A DNA stretch of 64,000 nt from Lutibacter oricola (lineage in GTDB: Bacteria; Bacteroidota; Bacteroidia; Flavobacteriales; Flavobacteriaceae). The notes under the pieces were generated by a model. That model did no database searches. It saw only the letters and a program-made list of their open reading frames with translations, and was not told where the DNA came from. The stretch is taken from NCBI RefSeq assembly GCF_900106565.1, contig NZ_FNNJ01000001.1, positions 434,001 through 498,000 of the forward strand, read 5' to 3'. The first letter of the stretch is position 1, and every line of letters begins with the position of its first letter. Below, piece by piece: positions 27,387 through 37,500 of this stretch. The translations under genes and the position numbers were made by a program.

Positions 27387-28475
27387 ATGAAGTACTTAAG
27401 CGAATATAGAAACCTCGAAGCAACTAAAAAGTTGTTAGATGAATTGCATAAAATTACCACAAAACCTTGGAATGTTATGGAGATTTGTGGTGGGCAAACG
27501 CACGGTTTGGTTAAGAATGGAATTTTAGAATTATTACCAGAAAATGTGAGAATGATTCACGGTCCCGGCTGTCCGGTTTGTGTAACTCCATTAAACTTAA
27601 TTGATAAAGCTGTTGAGTTATTAGAACAAGGTGTAATTGTTTGTTCGTTTGGGGATATGATTCGTGTGCCAGGGAGTAAAAAAAGCTTGTTAGAAGCCAA
27701 AGCTGAAGGTGGAGATTTGCGAGTATTGTATTCGCCAATTGAGGCAGTTAAAATTGCCAAAGAAAACCCTGATAAAGAAGTCGTTTTTTTTGCTGTAGGA
27801 TTTGAAACTACCGCTCCGGCAAATGCACTTTCTGTTTTACACGCAGAAAAAGAAGGAATTGAAAATTATTCAATTTTAGTTTCTCACGTATTGGTTCCAC
27901 CTGCAATGGAAGCTATTTTAGATGATGAATTGTGTACTATCGATGCGTTTTTGGGAGCTGGACATGTATGTGCCATTATGGGAATTCAAGAATATGTTCC
28001 GTTGGTTGAAAAGTATAAAATTCCAATAGTGATAACAGGTTTTGAGCCGTTAGACTTAGTTCAAGGGATATATATGGCCGTGAAACAATTGGAAGAAGGT
28101 AAACAAGAATTAGAAAATCAATATGCAAGAGCAGTTAAAGAAGAAGGAAATGCTTCAGCAATTAAAGTGATTCAAACTGTTTTTGAAGTTGGAGCAAGAG
28201 AATGGCGTGGAATTGGTGAAATTCCAAACAGCGGTTATGTAATTAAAGAAGCATATAAAAAATACGACGCTGAAACCAAGTTTGGTATTGGAAATATTAA
28301 AGTCCCTGAAAATTCGAAATGTATTGCTGGTGAAATCTTAAGAGGAATTAAAAAACCAATAGATTGCAGTGAGTTTGGTAAAACTTGTAAGCCATCAAAT
28401 CCGTTGGGCGCACCAATGGTTTCTTCAGAAGGAGCGTGTGCTGCTTATTATCATTTTTCAAATAATACAATTTAA
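27387..28475 (+). CDS. hypD: Hydrogenase maturation protein HypD
   Basis: The 362-residue protein has the HypD signature set: EICGGQTHGLVK, GPGCPVCVTP (CxxC redox pair), CSFGDMIRVPGSK, FFAVGFETTAP, LGAGHVCAIMG, and a C-terminal four-cysteine region (KCIAGEILRG, DCSEFGKTCKPSNPLGAPMVSSEGAC) that binds a [4Fe-4S] cluster. Family knowledge: forms a complex with HypC on which the Fe(CN)2CO unit is assembled. It starts 3 bp before hypE's upstream boundary and ends with hypE following by 3 bp, so hypD and hypE are cotranscribed. Confidence 0.96.
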   Translation: MKYLSEYRNLEATKKLLDELHKITTKPWNVMEICGGQTHGLVKNGILELLPENVRMIHGPGCPVCVTPLNLIDKAVELLEQGVIVCSFGDMIRVPGSKKSLLEAKAEGGDLRVLYSPIEAVKIAKENPDKEVVFFAVGFETTAPANALSVLHAEKEGIENYSILVSHVLVPPAMEAILDDELCTIDAFLGAGHVCAIMGIQEYVPLVEKYKIPIVITGFEPLDLVQGIYMAVKQLEEGKQELENQYARAVKEEGNASAIKVIQTVFEVGAREWRGIGEIPNSGYVIKEAYKKYDAETKFGIGNIKVPENSKCIAGEILRGIKKPIDCSEFGKTCKPSNPLGAPMVSSEGACAAYYHFSNNTI

Positions 28476-28478
28476 AGT

Positions 28479-29504
28479 ATGAGTATAGAAAATTTAGGTT
28501 TTGAAACCATTAATTTAGGACATGGAAGTGGAGGAGAATTAACGCGTGATTTGTTAGATAAAATTATATTTAAAACATTTAGCAACCCGTATTTGGATCA
28601 AAAGCACGATGGTTCTATTGTACAAATTGATGGAAAAATGGCAATTTCAACCGATAGTTTTGTAATTACTCCAATCTTTTTTAAAGGCGGAAATATTGGC
28701 GAATTAGCTGTTCACGGAACCGTTAATGATGTGGCAATGTGTGGAGCAATTCCAAAATATTTATCTCTGGCTTTTATTGTTGAAGAAGGAATGCAAGTTT
28801 CAGAATTTGTGAAAGTTGTAGAGTCTATAAAAAAAGCAGCTGACGAAAGTGGTGTTTTAATAATTACCGGAGATACTAAAGTTGTTGAAAGAGGGAAAGG
28901 AGATAAAATTTTCATCAATACAACTGGCTTTGGAGCAATGCACCCTAAAGCAAATATTTCTGTTCAAAATATAAAAGAAGGCGATGCAATTTTGGTTAAT
29001 GGTTTTATTGCTCAGCACGGAATGGCAATTATGAGTGAGCGTGAAGGGTTAGAATTTGAATCTACAATCGAAAGTGATTCAACTAATTTAAACTATTTGG
29101 TGAATGATTTATTGGATGAATTTGGTGATAAAATTAAACTGTTTAGAGATCCCACACGTGGAGGTTTAGGAACTGTTTTACACGAACTAGCAAATGATGT
29201 TTCGGTTGGTGTGGATTTAAGAGAAATTGATATTCCGTTAGAAAAACAAGTTGCTGCAGCTTGTGAAATGTTAGGGTTGGACCCAATGTATGTTGCTAAC
29301 GAAGGTGTGTTTTTAACCGTTGTGGATGCAAGTATAAAAGATGAAGTTTTAGCGTTGATGCAAAATGATACCAAAGGAAAAAATGCAGCAATTATTGGTG
29401 AAATAACTTTAGAGCATCCAAACAAAGTAGTTATGCAAAGTTTAATTGGTGGAAAACGAATTGTGAGCCCGTTAGTTGGTGAGCAATTACCTAGAATTTG
29501 TTAG
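28479..29504 (+). CDS. hypE: Hydrogenase maturation protein HypE
   Basis: The 341-residue protein shows HypE/PurM-type features: INLGHGSGGELTRDLL, ISTDSFVITPIFFKGGNIGELAVHGTVNDVAMCGA, ITGDTKVVERGKGD, FRDPTRGGLGTVLHE, and the C-terminal PRIC whose terminal Cys is carbamoylated by HypF and dehydrated to thiocyanate. It completes the six-gene maturation set. It converges with a TPR regulator gene after only 9 bp. Confidence 0.97.
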   Translation: MSIENLGFETINLGHGSGGELTRDLLDKIIFKTFSNPYLDQKHDGSIVQIDGKMAISTDSFVITPIFFKGGNIGELAVHGTVNDVAMCGAIPKYLSLAFIVEEGMQVSEFVKVVESIKKAADESGVLIITGDTKVVERGKGDKIFINTTGFGAMHPKANISVQNIKEGDAILVNGFIAQHGMAIMSEREGLEFESTIESDSTNLNYLVNDLLDEFGDKIKLFRDPTRGGLGTVLHELANDVSVGVDLREIDIPLEKQVAAACEMLGLDPMYVANEGVFLTVVDASIKDEVLALMQNDTKGKNAAIIGEITLEHPNKVVMQSLIGGKRIVSPLVGEQLPRIC

Positions 29505-29513
29505 ATTATATAT

Positions 29514-31100
29514 TTAAAGTTTACTTAAATGATTACTTAAACTTTCGTTACGTTTAAGTCCTATTTTTTTGCGAATTCTTGATCTAGCAACGTGTACACT
29601 GTTTAGTGAAATTCCAAGTAAATGAGACATTTCTTTACTATCAAAATTCAACTTTATTAGTGCGCAATGCTTTAAATCTGTTGAAGTTAATTCAGGATAC
29701 AATTCATTTAAGAGTTTGTAAAATGTTGAGTTTGTTTGCGTAAAACGCAAATGAAAATCATTCCAAATTTTCTTATTACTATGTTTGTATTTACTGTTTA
29801 AAACTTTAAACTTTTCAGGATCATTTATTTTTAAAGTATCTAACAACTCAATAACAGCATGTTCTTTTTCAATAAGTTGTAAAGCATTTGTAGTTAACTC
29901 CTTATTTTTAATTTCTAAAATAGATTCATTTTTTTGTTTTTCAAGGTTTCTTTGATGTTTTAACCTCTTCATTCTATATATAAGTCTAAAAGCAATAAAA
30001 CCAATTATTACGAGAAGTATTAAAATTCCAATTATTAATTTTAACCGAAACTTAGCTTTATTATTTGAAGCAATTAGATTGTTTTGCGCAACAATTTGAA
30101 TCTCTTTTTCTATTAAATCTTCCTTGTATTTATTCTTAATTTCAAACAAAACCTTATTTTGTTTACTTTGAGTATTGTACAAACTATCTGAAATTACCTT
30201 AGCTTCTTTAAGACTTGAAAAAGCAAGTTTATGATTGTTTTTTATTAAATATGCATCAGCTAATTTTTCAAGAATAATAGGTTTAAGTTTTAAATTTGAT
30301 TGAAAAGAATCAATAGATTTAATAGATTTCTTATAATAGTAAATCGCGCTATCACTTTGTTTTAGCTTAGATTTTAATTCAGCCAAAAAATAATAAATGG
30401 AAGACTGAAAACCCAATTTTCGATTTTCGAAAAACGGTGCTAAATTGGTAAAATATTCCTTCGCTTTTGGATAATTTCCTTGCTTAGTATAAATAAAACC
30501 ATAATGGGCATCAACAAAATGTAATCTCTTTTGAGAATTATTTATTATATAACAAGAATCAAGATACTGTAATGCTTTTTTATAGGATTTCATTTCAATA
30601 TATCTAACTGCAACATCTAAATAACTAGAAATTATTGAATCATTACTTTTTAATTTAGTTTTGATATTATGAACAGAAAGATTGTGTGCCATTTTTGTGT
30701 GTTGAAGGGCTATACTATCCTTTTCATAAATTCCATATAAAATCCCAAGTAGACTATGAATTTCAATAGAAGATTTTTTATTCGAAATTTGATTGGTTAT
30801 TGGAAGAACATCAAACAATAGATCAAAAGCAATTGTAAAATTACCACGACGCATTTCAATATCTGATAGGTTCGTTGTACACCTCAAATAATTAATAGTA
30901 TCTCCTTTTTCAATAAAATACTTTGCCCCTTTTTTAAAATACTCATAAGCATCATTGGTATTTAATTGAATCATTTTAAACCGATTCTTTAAATAATTTT
31001 CTTTGGAATAAATACTATCTTCTTTTGATTGCCCAATTACACTTGTAATAAATAACAGGAACAGAGAAATGAAGAATAAATATTTTTTAATGAGATACAT
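29514..31100 (-). CDS. Membrane TPR protein with LuxR-type HTH output domain
   Basis: The 528-residue protein has a signal-like hydrophobic N-terminus (LFFISLFLLFITSVIGQ), a tetratricopeptide array over about residues 60-330 (AFDLLFDVLPI, ALQYLDSCYI, AKEYFTNLAP, AIYYYKKSIKSI), a membrane helix around 350-375 (LKLIIGILILLVIIGFIAF), a charged coiled-coil stretch and a C-terminal helix-turn-helix (LTSTDLKHCALIKLNFDSKEMSHLLGIS, HVARSRIRKKIG). Such TPR-TM-HTH proteins are common Bacteroidota regulators with a periplasmic sensor and cytosolic DNA-binding domain. It is divergent from the GH29 gene, so it may regulate that gene; this is inference. Its ligand is unknown. Confidence 0.75.
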   Translation of the reverse strand: MYLIKKYLFFISLFLLFITSVIGQSKEDSIYSKENYLKNRFKMIQLNTNDAYEYFKKGAKYFIEKGDTINYLRCTTNLSDIEMRRGNFTIAFDLLFDVLPITNQISNKKSSIEIHSLLGILYGIYEKDSIALQHTKMAHNLSVHNIKTKLKSNDSIISSYLDVAVRYIEMKSYKKALQYLDSCYIINNSQKRLHFVDAHYGFIYTKQGNYPKAKEYFTNLAPFFENRKLGFQSSIYYFLAELKSKLKQSDSAIYYYKKSIKSIDSFQSNLKLKPIILEKLADAYLIKNNHKLAFSSLKEAKVISDSLYNTQSKQNKVLFEIKNKYKEDLIEKEIQIVAQNNLIASNNKAKFRLKLIIGILILLVIIGFIAFRLIYRMKRLKHQRNLEKQKNESILEIKNKELTTNALQLIEKEHAVIELLDTLKINDPEKFKVLNSKYKHSNKKIWNDFHLRFTQTNSTFYKLLNELYPELTSTDLKHCALIKLNFDSKEMSHLLGISLNSVHVARSRIRKKIGLKRNESLSNHLSKL

Positions 31101-31207
31101 GACCGTTTTAAGAATCGATTGGTTTTCAATTCAAATATCCGAAAAATATAGTTTGTATTTTATATGAAACATTAAAAGTTAAGTTTAAATATAGTTTGTT
31201 TTCAGGG

Positions 31208-31233
31208 TTGAATTAAAATAGTTAGTAGCTTTG
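31208..31233 (+). promoter_or_regulatory. Weak promoter candidate upstream of the GH29 gene
   Basis: TTG at 31208-31210 and TAGCTTTG at 31226-31233 resemble -33 and -7 elements, but the 15-nt spacing is shorter than usual. The TAnnTTTG match is exact. Confidence 0.25.
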
Positions 31234-31366
31234 AAACACTGAAAAACAGATATTTAATTTAAATTTCAAATACTTATTTTATTACACAACCATTTCAATA
31301 AAATAAAGTGTACAATTCAATATTTAATCTATTATGACTTACAATAATCTTTTAAAAAATAACATA

Positions 31367-33634
31367 ATGAAGAAAATACTATATTTTATAACCATTGCTT
31401 TAGTGTTTGTGGTAGGATGTTCTAAGCCTCAACCCCAACCAAAATTTAAACCTACTGTAGCATCACTTCAAGAGTATGAAACACCAAAATGGTTTAACGA
31501 TGCCAAATTTGGAATATGGGTATGTTGGAATGCTTATACAGTTCCTGCTGTAGGAGATTGGTATGCTCGAAACATGTATATTGAAGGACATCCACATTAC
31601 AAATATCATCTTGAAAATTTTGGGCATCCATCAGAGTTTGGCTATAAAGATATTATTCAAAAATGGGATGGAGAGGAATTTAACGCAGAGGAATTAGTTG
31701 ATTTGTTTGTTGAAGTTGGCGCCAAATATATTGTAGGAATGGCAAATCATCATGATAATTTTGATTTATGGAATTCAAAACACCATTCTTGGAATTCATT
31801 AAACTATGGACCTAAGCGAGATATCATGGGCGAATTTCAAAAAGCAGTTAGAAAATATGAAAATCAAGGAATTAGATGGGGAGTAACCAGTCATGTTGAA
31901 CGTGCATCTTGTTGGTTTCAAACAAATAAAGGAACAGATGAAAATGGCAAATATGCAGGTATTCCGTATGATGGAAATAATAAAAAGTATGAGGAATTAT
32001 ACCTTCCTCCAGACCCAAATGGTGATGTAAAACCAACACAGCCATCTAATGCGCCTGATTATTGGAAAAAAAATTGGTTGGCGCGTTGCAAGGATTTATT
32101 TGATAATTATGACCCTGATTTTTTCTATGTAGATGGTGGAGTTCCCTTCCCCGGAGATGATAAAGGTGAAACAGGATTAGAAATGATTTCATATTTATAC
32201 AATCAAAGTATGGATAGACATAATGGAGAAAATCAATCCGTGATGTGCATAAAAGATTGGTATAAAAAAGCTCCTAAAGGTGAATGGGGTTATTATTGGG
32301 ATGGAATTGCTACATTAAACTTAGAACGTGCTCGGCTTCCACAAATAAGAAAAAAACCTTGGCAAACCGACACCTCAATTGGAGATTGGACTTACGTTAA
32401 AAATGGAAAGTACCGTTCAACAAAAGAAATTATTCATGAGCTTATTGATATTGTTTCAAAAAATGGAAACATGTTGTTGAATGTAAGTCCTATGGCTAAT
32501 GGAAAATTAGATAATAAAGCATTTGGTCTTTTAAATGAAATTGGAGCCTGGATGAAGATAAATGGTGAGTCTATTTATGGAACTAAACCTTGGTTAACAA
32601 GTGGTGTTGGAGATTATAGAATTGTTAAAAAAGGAAATGATTTATTGTATTTAAGCATATTGAATGTTCCTGAAAGCAATAAAATTTCTATACCATATAT
32701 TGCTCCACAAAATGGAAAATCATTAGAAATAACCTCAATTTCAATTTTAGGTAATGAACATAAAAAAGTTAAATGGAAATCTGATGGAAATGGGCTACAC
32801 ATTCAGTTACCAGAAAAAATCGAATTTAAACATGCATTAGTAATTAAAATTAAGGCAGAGCATTTTGAAAATTATGATGAAACTCCAATTCTAAAACTAT
32901 TTGATCGTAAAGAGGAATTAACACAATGGTGGAAAAATCAAACTATAACCAAAACTAATTCTGGATACACAACCGTAACTTGTGATGCTAAAAATAATTC
33001 TTGGGCAATTAAAACAGATAACTCTTTAGTGGAAATAAAAGATGGTAATGAAATTGATTTAGGAATTAAAGCTCAAGATGTTGGCGCAAATGCAAGCGGT
33101 ATTGTTTATGTTGATTTAAACGGAAGTGTTTTTATTCATACGAATCACCATTTACAATGGGTAGATTTTCCAACAGGTATAAAGCGAATTACCCATAAAA
33201 GTAAAGATGGTAAAATCTGGTTGAAATTACCAGGCTTAAAAGCAAAGCGTTGTGACATTACTCAAACTGGTACCGTATGGGTTACAGACCAAAATGGCAT
33301 TATAAATTATTATGACGACTTATTATGGAAACCACTAGATAAAAAAGCTGAAGATATAGCCTGTGGAGGAGATTGGATTAGCCCAGTTGCAGCAATAAGT
33401 AACGGACAATTAGAACGATTTGATGGAACTCACTGGACTAACTTAGGTGGTTATGATTTAAAAGCCCTAGATATTTCTATTGAAAATGAAGTATTAGTAA
33501 CCCTAAACAAAAAAGGAAATGTAACGCTCTTTGATAAAATGGGCTCTATTGAAATTGATAAAAATGAAGCCTATATGGATGTAAGCTGTGGCTCAAAAAA
33601 AGGTACACCTATGGTTTTAATTGGTATAAAATAA
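31367..33634 (+). CDS. GH29 alpha-L-fucosidase-like lipoprotein with C-terminal tectonin-like domain
   Basis: I prefer the ATG at 31367 because it begins directly with a lipoprotein signal (MKKILYFITIALVFVVGCS); an in-frame ATG at 31334 would add eleven residues. The first about 400 residues show GH29 features: PKWFNDAKFGIWVCWNAY, VGMANHHDNFDLWNSKHHSWNS, GPKRDIMGEF, DPDFFYVDGG where the Asp fits the nucleophile, and NGNMLLNVSPMANG. A beta-sandwich region follows. Residues about 500-755 hold repeated short units such as WAIKTDNSLVEI, GIVYVDLNGSVFIH, GTVWVTDQNGIINYY that look like a tectonin-type propeller. GH29 enzymes remove alpha-L-fucose, though some act on related sugars. The adjacent HTCS and galactanase-like genes suggest a sulfated algal polysaccharide substrate. 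Confidence 0.82.
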   Translation: MKKILYFITIALVFVVGCSKPQPQPKFKPTVASLQEYETPKWFNDAKFGIWVCWNAYTVPAVGDWYARNMYIEGHPHYKYHLENFGHPSEFGYKDIIQKWDGEEFNAEELVDLFVEVGAKYIVGMANHHDNFDLWNSKHHSWNSLNYGPKRDIMGEFQKAVRKYENQGIRWGVTSHVERASCWFQTNKGTDENGKYAGIPYDGNNKKYEELYLPPDPNGDVKPTQPSNAPDYWKKNWLARCKDLFDNYDPDFFYVDGGVPFPGDDKGETGLEMISYLYNQSMDRHNGENQSVMCIKDWYKKAPKGEWGYYWDGIATLNLERARLPQIRKKPWQTDTSIGDWTYVKNGKYRSTKEIIHELIDIVSKNGNMLLNVSPMANGKLDNKAFGLLNEIGAWMKINGESIYGTKPWLTSGVGDYRIVKKGNDLLYLSILNVPESNKISIPYIAPQNGKSLEITSISILGNEHKKVKWKSDGNGLHIQLPEKIEFKHALVIKIKAEHFENYDETPILKLFDRKEELTQWWKNQTITKTNSGYTTVTCDAKNNSWAIKTDNSLVEIKDGNEIDLGIKAQDVGANASGIVYVDLNGSVFIHTNHHLQWVDFPTGIKRITHKSKDGKIWLKLPGLKAKRCDITQTGTVWVTDQNGIINYYDDLLWKPLDKKAEDIACGGDWISPVAAISNGQLERFDGTHWTNLGGYDLKALDISIENEVLVTLNKKGNVTLFDKMGSIEIDKNEAYMDVSCGSKKGTPMVLIGIK

Positions 33635-33668
33635 ATGTAATTACTAAAAAGAAGAGTTTAAATGGAGG

Positions 33669-34370
33669 TTAATTCGCCAACGTCCAATAAACACCAATAA
33701 CAAGTGCAAATAAACCTCCAGCTAAACGAAGCCCTTTAAAAAACGTATCGTTATGCTCTTTTTTTGAGAAATCTGAAATACGACCAATTACCATTGCAAA
33801 AGAAATCATTGCAATTAAAGTTCCTATTCCAAAACCAACAATATATTTTACTGAATCAAATTTAGATTCGAAACCAATTACCGGTAAAAACAATAAAAAA
33901 TGTGCAATTCCAGCCAGTCCGTGAATAAAACCAACTGAAGTTGAGGCAATAATTCCTTGTTTTAGTTTTGGGTGTTTATGATTGTGTTTTTGTTCAGAAT
34001 TATGTTGATGAGAGTGTTTATGTATTGCAGGATGCTCTTCGGTATGAATATGAACGTGTTTATGTTTTTTATTTTCTTTAAAAATTCTAAACAAAATCCA
34101 AATTCCTAAACCAATTAACACAATTCCAACAAATTGTTCACTATGTTTTGAAATTTTTTCAATAGGAATTAAATCTTTAAAAAGTAAAAATAAAACTCCA
34201 ATGGAAAGCATTCCAAGTAAATGACCAACTCCCCAAAACAAGCCAACTTTCCAGGCTTTTTTCTTACTTTCAATAGCAAAAGGAGTAACTGCAGCTAAAT
34301 GGTCTGGGCCAGAAATTACGTGTAAAATTGCAGCGATAATTCCAGCAAAAAGAGGAAAGGTTAGTTCCAT
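33669..34370 (-). CDS. UreH/NiCoT-like metal permease with His-rich loop
   Basis: The 233-residue protein has about six membrane segments. The first contains HVISGPDHLAAVTPFAI, the metal-binding signature seen in UreH-type and nickel/cobalt transporter proteins. A central cytosolic loop is full of histidine (HKHVHIHTEEHPAIHKHSHQH). A second motif GFIHGLAGIAHFLLF repeats the His-containing pattern. It lies about 4 kb from the hyp genes and could supply nickel to them, but it is convergent with the GH29 gene and not in the hyp operon, so the link is inference. Sulfite/organic-anion export by TauE-type relatives is an alternative. Confidence 0.75.
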   Translation of the reverse strand: MELTFPLFAGIIAAILHVISGPDHLAAVTPFAIESKKKAWKVGLFWGVGHLLGMLSIGVLFLLFKDLIPIEKISKHSEQFVGIVLIGLGIWILFRIFKENKKHKHVHIHTEEHPAIHKHSHQHNSEQKHNHKHPKLKQGIIASTSVGFIHGLAGIAHFLLFLPVIGFESKFDSVKYIVGFGIGTLIAMISFAMVIGRISDFSKKEHNDTFFKGLRLAGGLFALVIGVYWTLAN

Positions 34371-34518
34371 AATAATTTAAGTTAAACTCAAATTTACTTT
34401 TTTTAGGTTGAAAAAAGAATTCTAAAATGATTAAAAATTATTGAAACTATTTAATAAATTAAACTATTAAGGTTATTTTTGAAATAATTCTATTTTTATT
34501 TAATATTCTAAAACTTAA

Positions 34519-37500
34519 ATGTTGAAACACATCTATAAATTATTTTTTTTAATAGTGTTCTCTATTTGCGGCTTATTTGCTCAAAATAGGAAATTAGAGT
34601 ATTCATTGAAATTAACAATTTCAGAAGGGTTAGCACATAACGGTATTACAACTTTATTTGAAGATTCTAAGGGGTATTTATGGATTGGAACGTATGATGG
34701 TTTAAATAAATACGATGGTTATCAGTTAAAAACCTTTAAGAATACCATAGATAAAAATATTTTAGTAAGTAATAGAGTTCGAGAAATAAACCAAGATAAG
34801 AAAGGTAATTTATGGATTGGGACTGATGAAGGAATTACTATTTATAATTATTCCGAAGAAAAATTTAAAAACCTTTATTCAAGTAAGTTTAAAAACAAAA
34901 CAGCAAGTGGTCCAATTGTTAGAAGTATAATAATAAACAACGATAATGGTCTTGTAGTTTGTGCAACAGAAAAAGACGGAGTACTGGTATTTAATGATGA
35001 TTATAATTTCTTAAAGCAATATGTGCCACCTAGAAGTTTTTCGAAAGAAGAAATATTGTTTCATCATGGGATTGAACTTAAAAATGGTAATTATTTATAT
35101 TCCACTTCAATTGGTTTAATTCAATTTAATTACAAAACAAAAAAGTTTAAACAAATATTAAAAGAGACTATTAAATTTAGTAAATCTGTTAGTAGAGTTG
35201 ATAATAATACCTTATTAGTTACAAAATCACAAGGAGCTTGTTTTGTAGATTTTGAGTTTAATAAAAAAGAATATACCTTTAAAAGTAAGCAGGTTAAATT
35301 TAAATCAGAGCAGTTAAATAGTTCATTAATTGACTCTGTTGGAAATTTGTGGCTAGGAACATTAAATAATGGTATAATACACGTAAATGATGTTAATTCA
35401 TTAAAAAATAATAGAAAAATTAAGCAAGCTGTTTTTAAGAATAAAGTAAAATCTTTAAGAACAAGTTGTATAATTCCTGGAATTAATAAAAGTTGCTGGG
35501 TTGGTACTTTTAACGAAGGTTTATTTAAGTTTGAATTAAATGAAAATCCGTTCAAGAAGTATTCCGTAGAAATGGGGCTCGAAAACGGAGTTAAATCTAA
35601 TTTTATTAACAATATATCCGTTATAGACAATAGTAAAGTGATGATATCTGCTTCTAGAGGTGGTATCGGTATATTTAATACAACACATCAAAAATTTAAA
35701 GAATTACCATTTAACCTTTCAGAAAAGGATTTTTTAGTTTCAGGAGCTGCATTTGTAGATTCTAAAAAAAACACTTGGTTAAGAGTTGGTAATGGCTTAG
35801 GTATTAGCAGAGTTAGAAGAGGAAGTAGAACTGTAGAAAGGGTAGAAGCTTCTGAAGGTAATTCGTTAATTAAGCATATTCAACCTAGATCCTATGCAGA
35901 GGATAAATATGGTAATATTTGGATAGGAGGGTATTCTGGTTTGCATAAAATTTCTGTAAACAAAAAAGGAGATGTCACAAAAATAGAATCACTAAATGCT
36001 CACCCAATATTTAAAACAAATCAACTTGATTTAGTAAGGTATGTTTATGTAGATCCGTCGTACGAATTTTTATGGATTGGTGCAGATTCTTCAGGACTAT
36101 TTCGTATTAGTTTAGACAATAAAAAACCATTAGATGAACTAGTTGTTAAACACTTTGTTAATGATAAGAATAACAAATTTTCTATATCAAGTAATTTTGT
36201 AACATCTATAATAAGGCTTCCCAATGAAGAATTGTGGATAGGTACAGAAGGCGGTGGTATTTGTAAAGTTTTAGAGAGTGACACAGAGCCAAAATTTATT
36301 CCTTTTTCTGAAAAACACGGTTTATCCAATAATGTAGTAAAAAGTATTTTATACGATGAAGAGCATAATTTATGGATATCTACCAATGTTGGGTTAAATA
36401 AGTTTAATACTAAAGATAATAGTTTTAGACGTTTTAGTAAGTTCGATGGTTTACCTTTTGAAGATTTTTGGTTTTCTTCAGCAAGGTTAAATAATGGCTA
36501 TATGTTATTTTCAGGTCTAGATGGTTTATGTTATTTTAATACTAAAGACATAAGTAATAGAGAAACTTTACCTAAAATTGAGTTTGAAGAAATTTCAATT
36601 TTTAATAAACCAATATCGCCAAAAGATACCCTTAACGATAGAGTTTTACTAGATAAACGATTAAACGAATTGAATAAAATAACGCTAAAGCATAACGAGA
36701 ATGTTTTTTCGGTAAAACTAACATCACTTCATTTTTCAAATCCAGAAAATCACTTTATAAAATATAGACTACTACCTATTAATGAAGAGTGGATTGAAGT
36801 ACCATCAAGTCAGCAGTATGCACAATATAATGGGTTACCTCCAGGTGAATATAAGCTAAGTGTAATGGCTTCTAACTCATTAAACAATTGGACAAAGCCG
36901 CGCGAATTAAGTATTATTATTAAACCTCCTTTTTGGAGAACAATTTGGGCTTATATATTGTATTTTATTTTGGGTGCTCTATTAATTTATACAGTAGGTT
37001 ATTTTATTTTAAGATTTCAATCATTAAATCATAATTTAGAAATTGAACAATTAGAAAAAAATAATGTTAAAGAAATGAATGCAGCTAAACTTCGTTTCTT
37101 TTCGAATATTTCTCACGAAATTAAAACACCAATAACCTTAATTTCAGGGCCTGTTAGTATTTTGTTAGAGCGTTTTAAAAACAATGCCGATGTAAAACCT
37201 AAGTTAGAATTAGTACAGCGCCAATCTAAAAAAATATCGCAGTTAATAGATCAGGTTCACGATTTTCAGCGGGCAGATGCCAACTTGCTTAAAATGAATT
37301 ATACTACTTTTTGTTTTAATTCATTTCTTCAAAATTTAGTAAGTGATTTCAACTTTATGGCAAAAAACGATAAAAAAACGTTGAAATTAGTTACTAATAA
37401 CGATCAAGTTTATGTTTCGGCCGATAAAGATAAGTTAGAGAAAATATTAAACAACTTAATTAATAATGCCTTTAAGTACACTAAAACTGGCGATTTAATT

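Noticed and set aside
33669..34370. Call of the permease as a dedicated HoxN/NixA nickel transporter
   Set aside because: The strict HX4DH motif is not present; the GPDHLAA form fits the UreH-like group, so only a family-level call is made.
35130..35630. 166-residue minus-strand ORF inside the HTCS gene
   Set aside because: Antisense to a complete, conserved Reg_prop propeller region; no start context or family resemblance.
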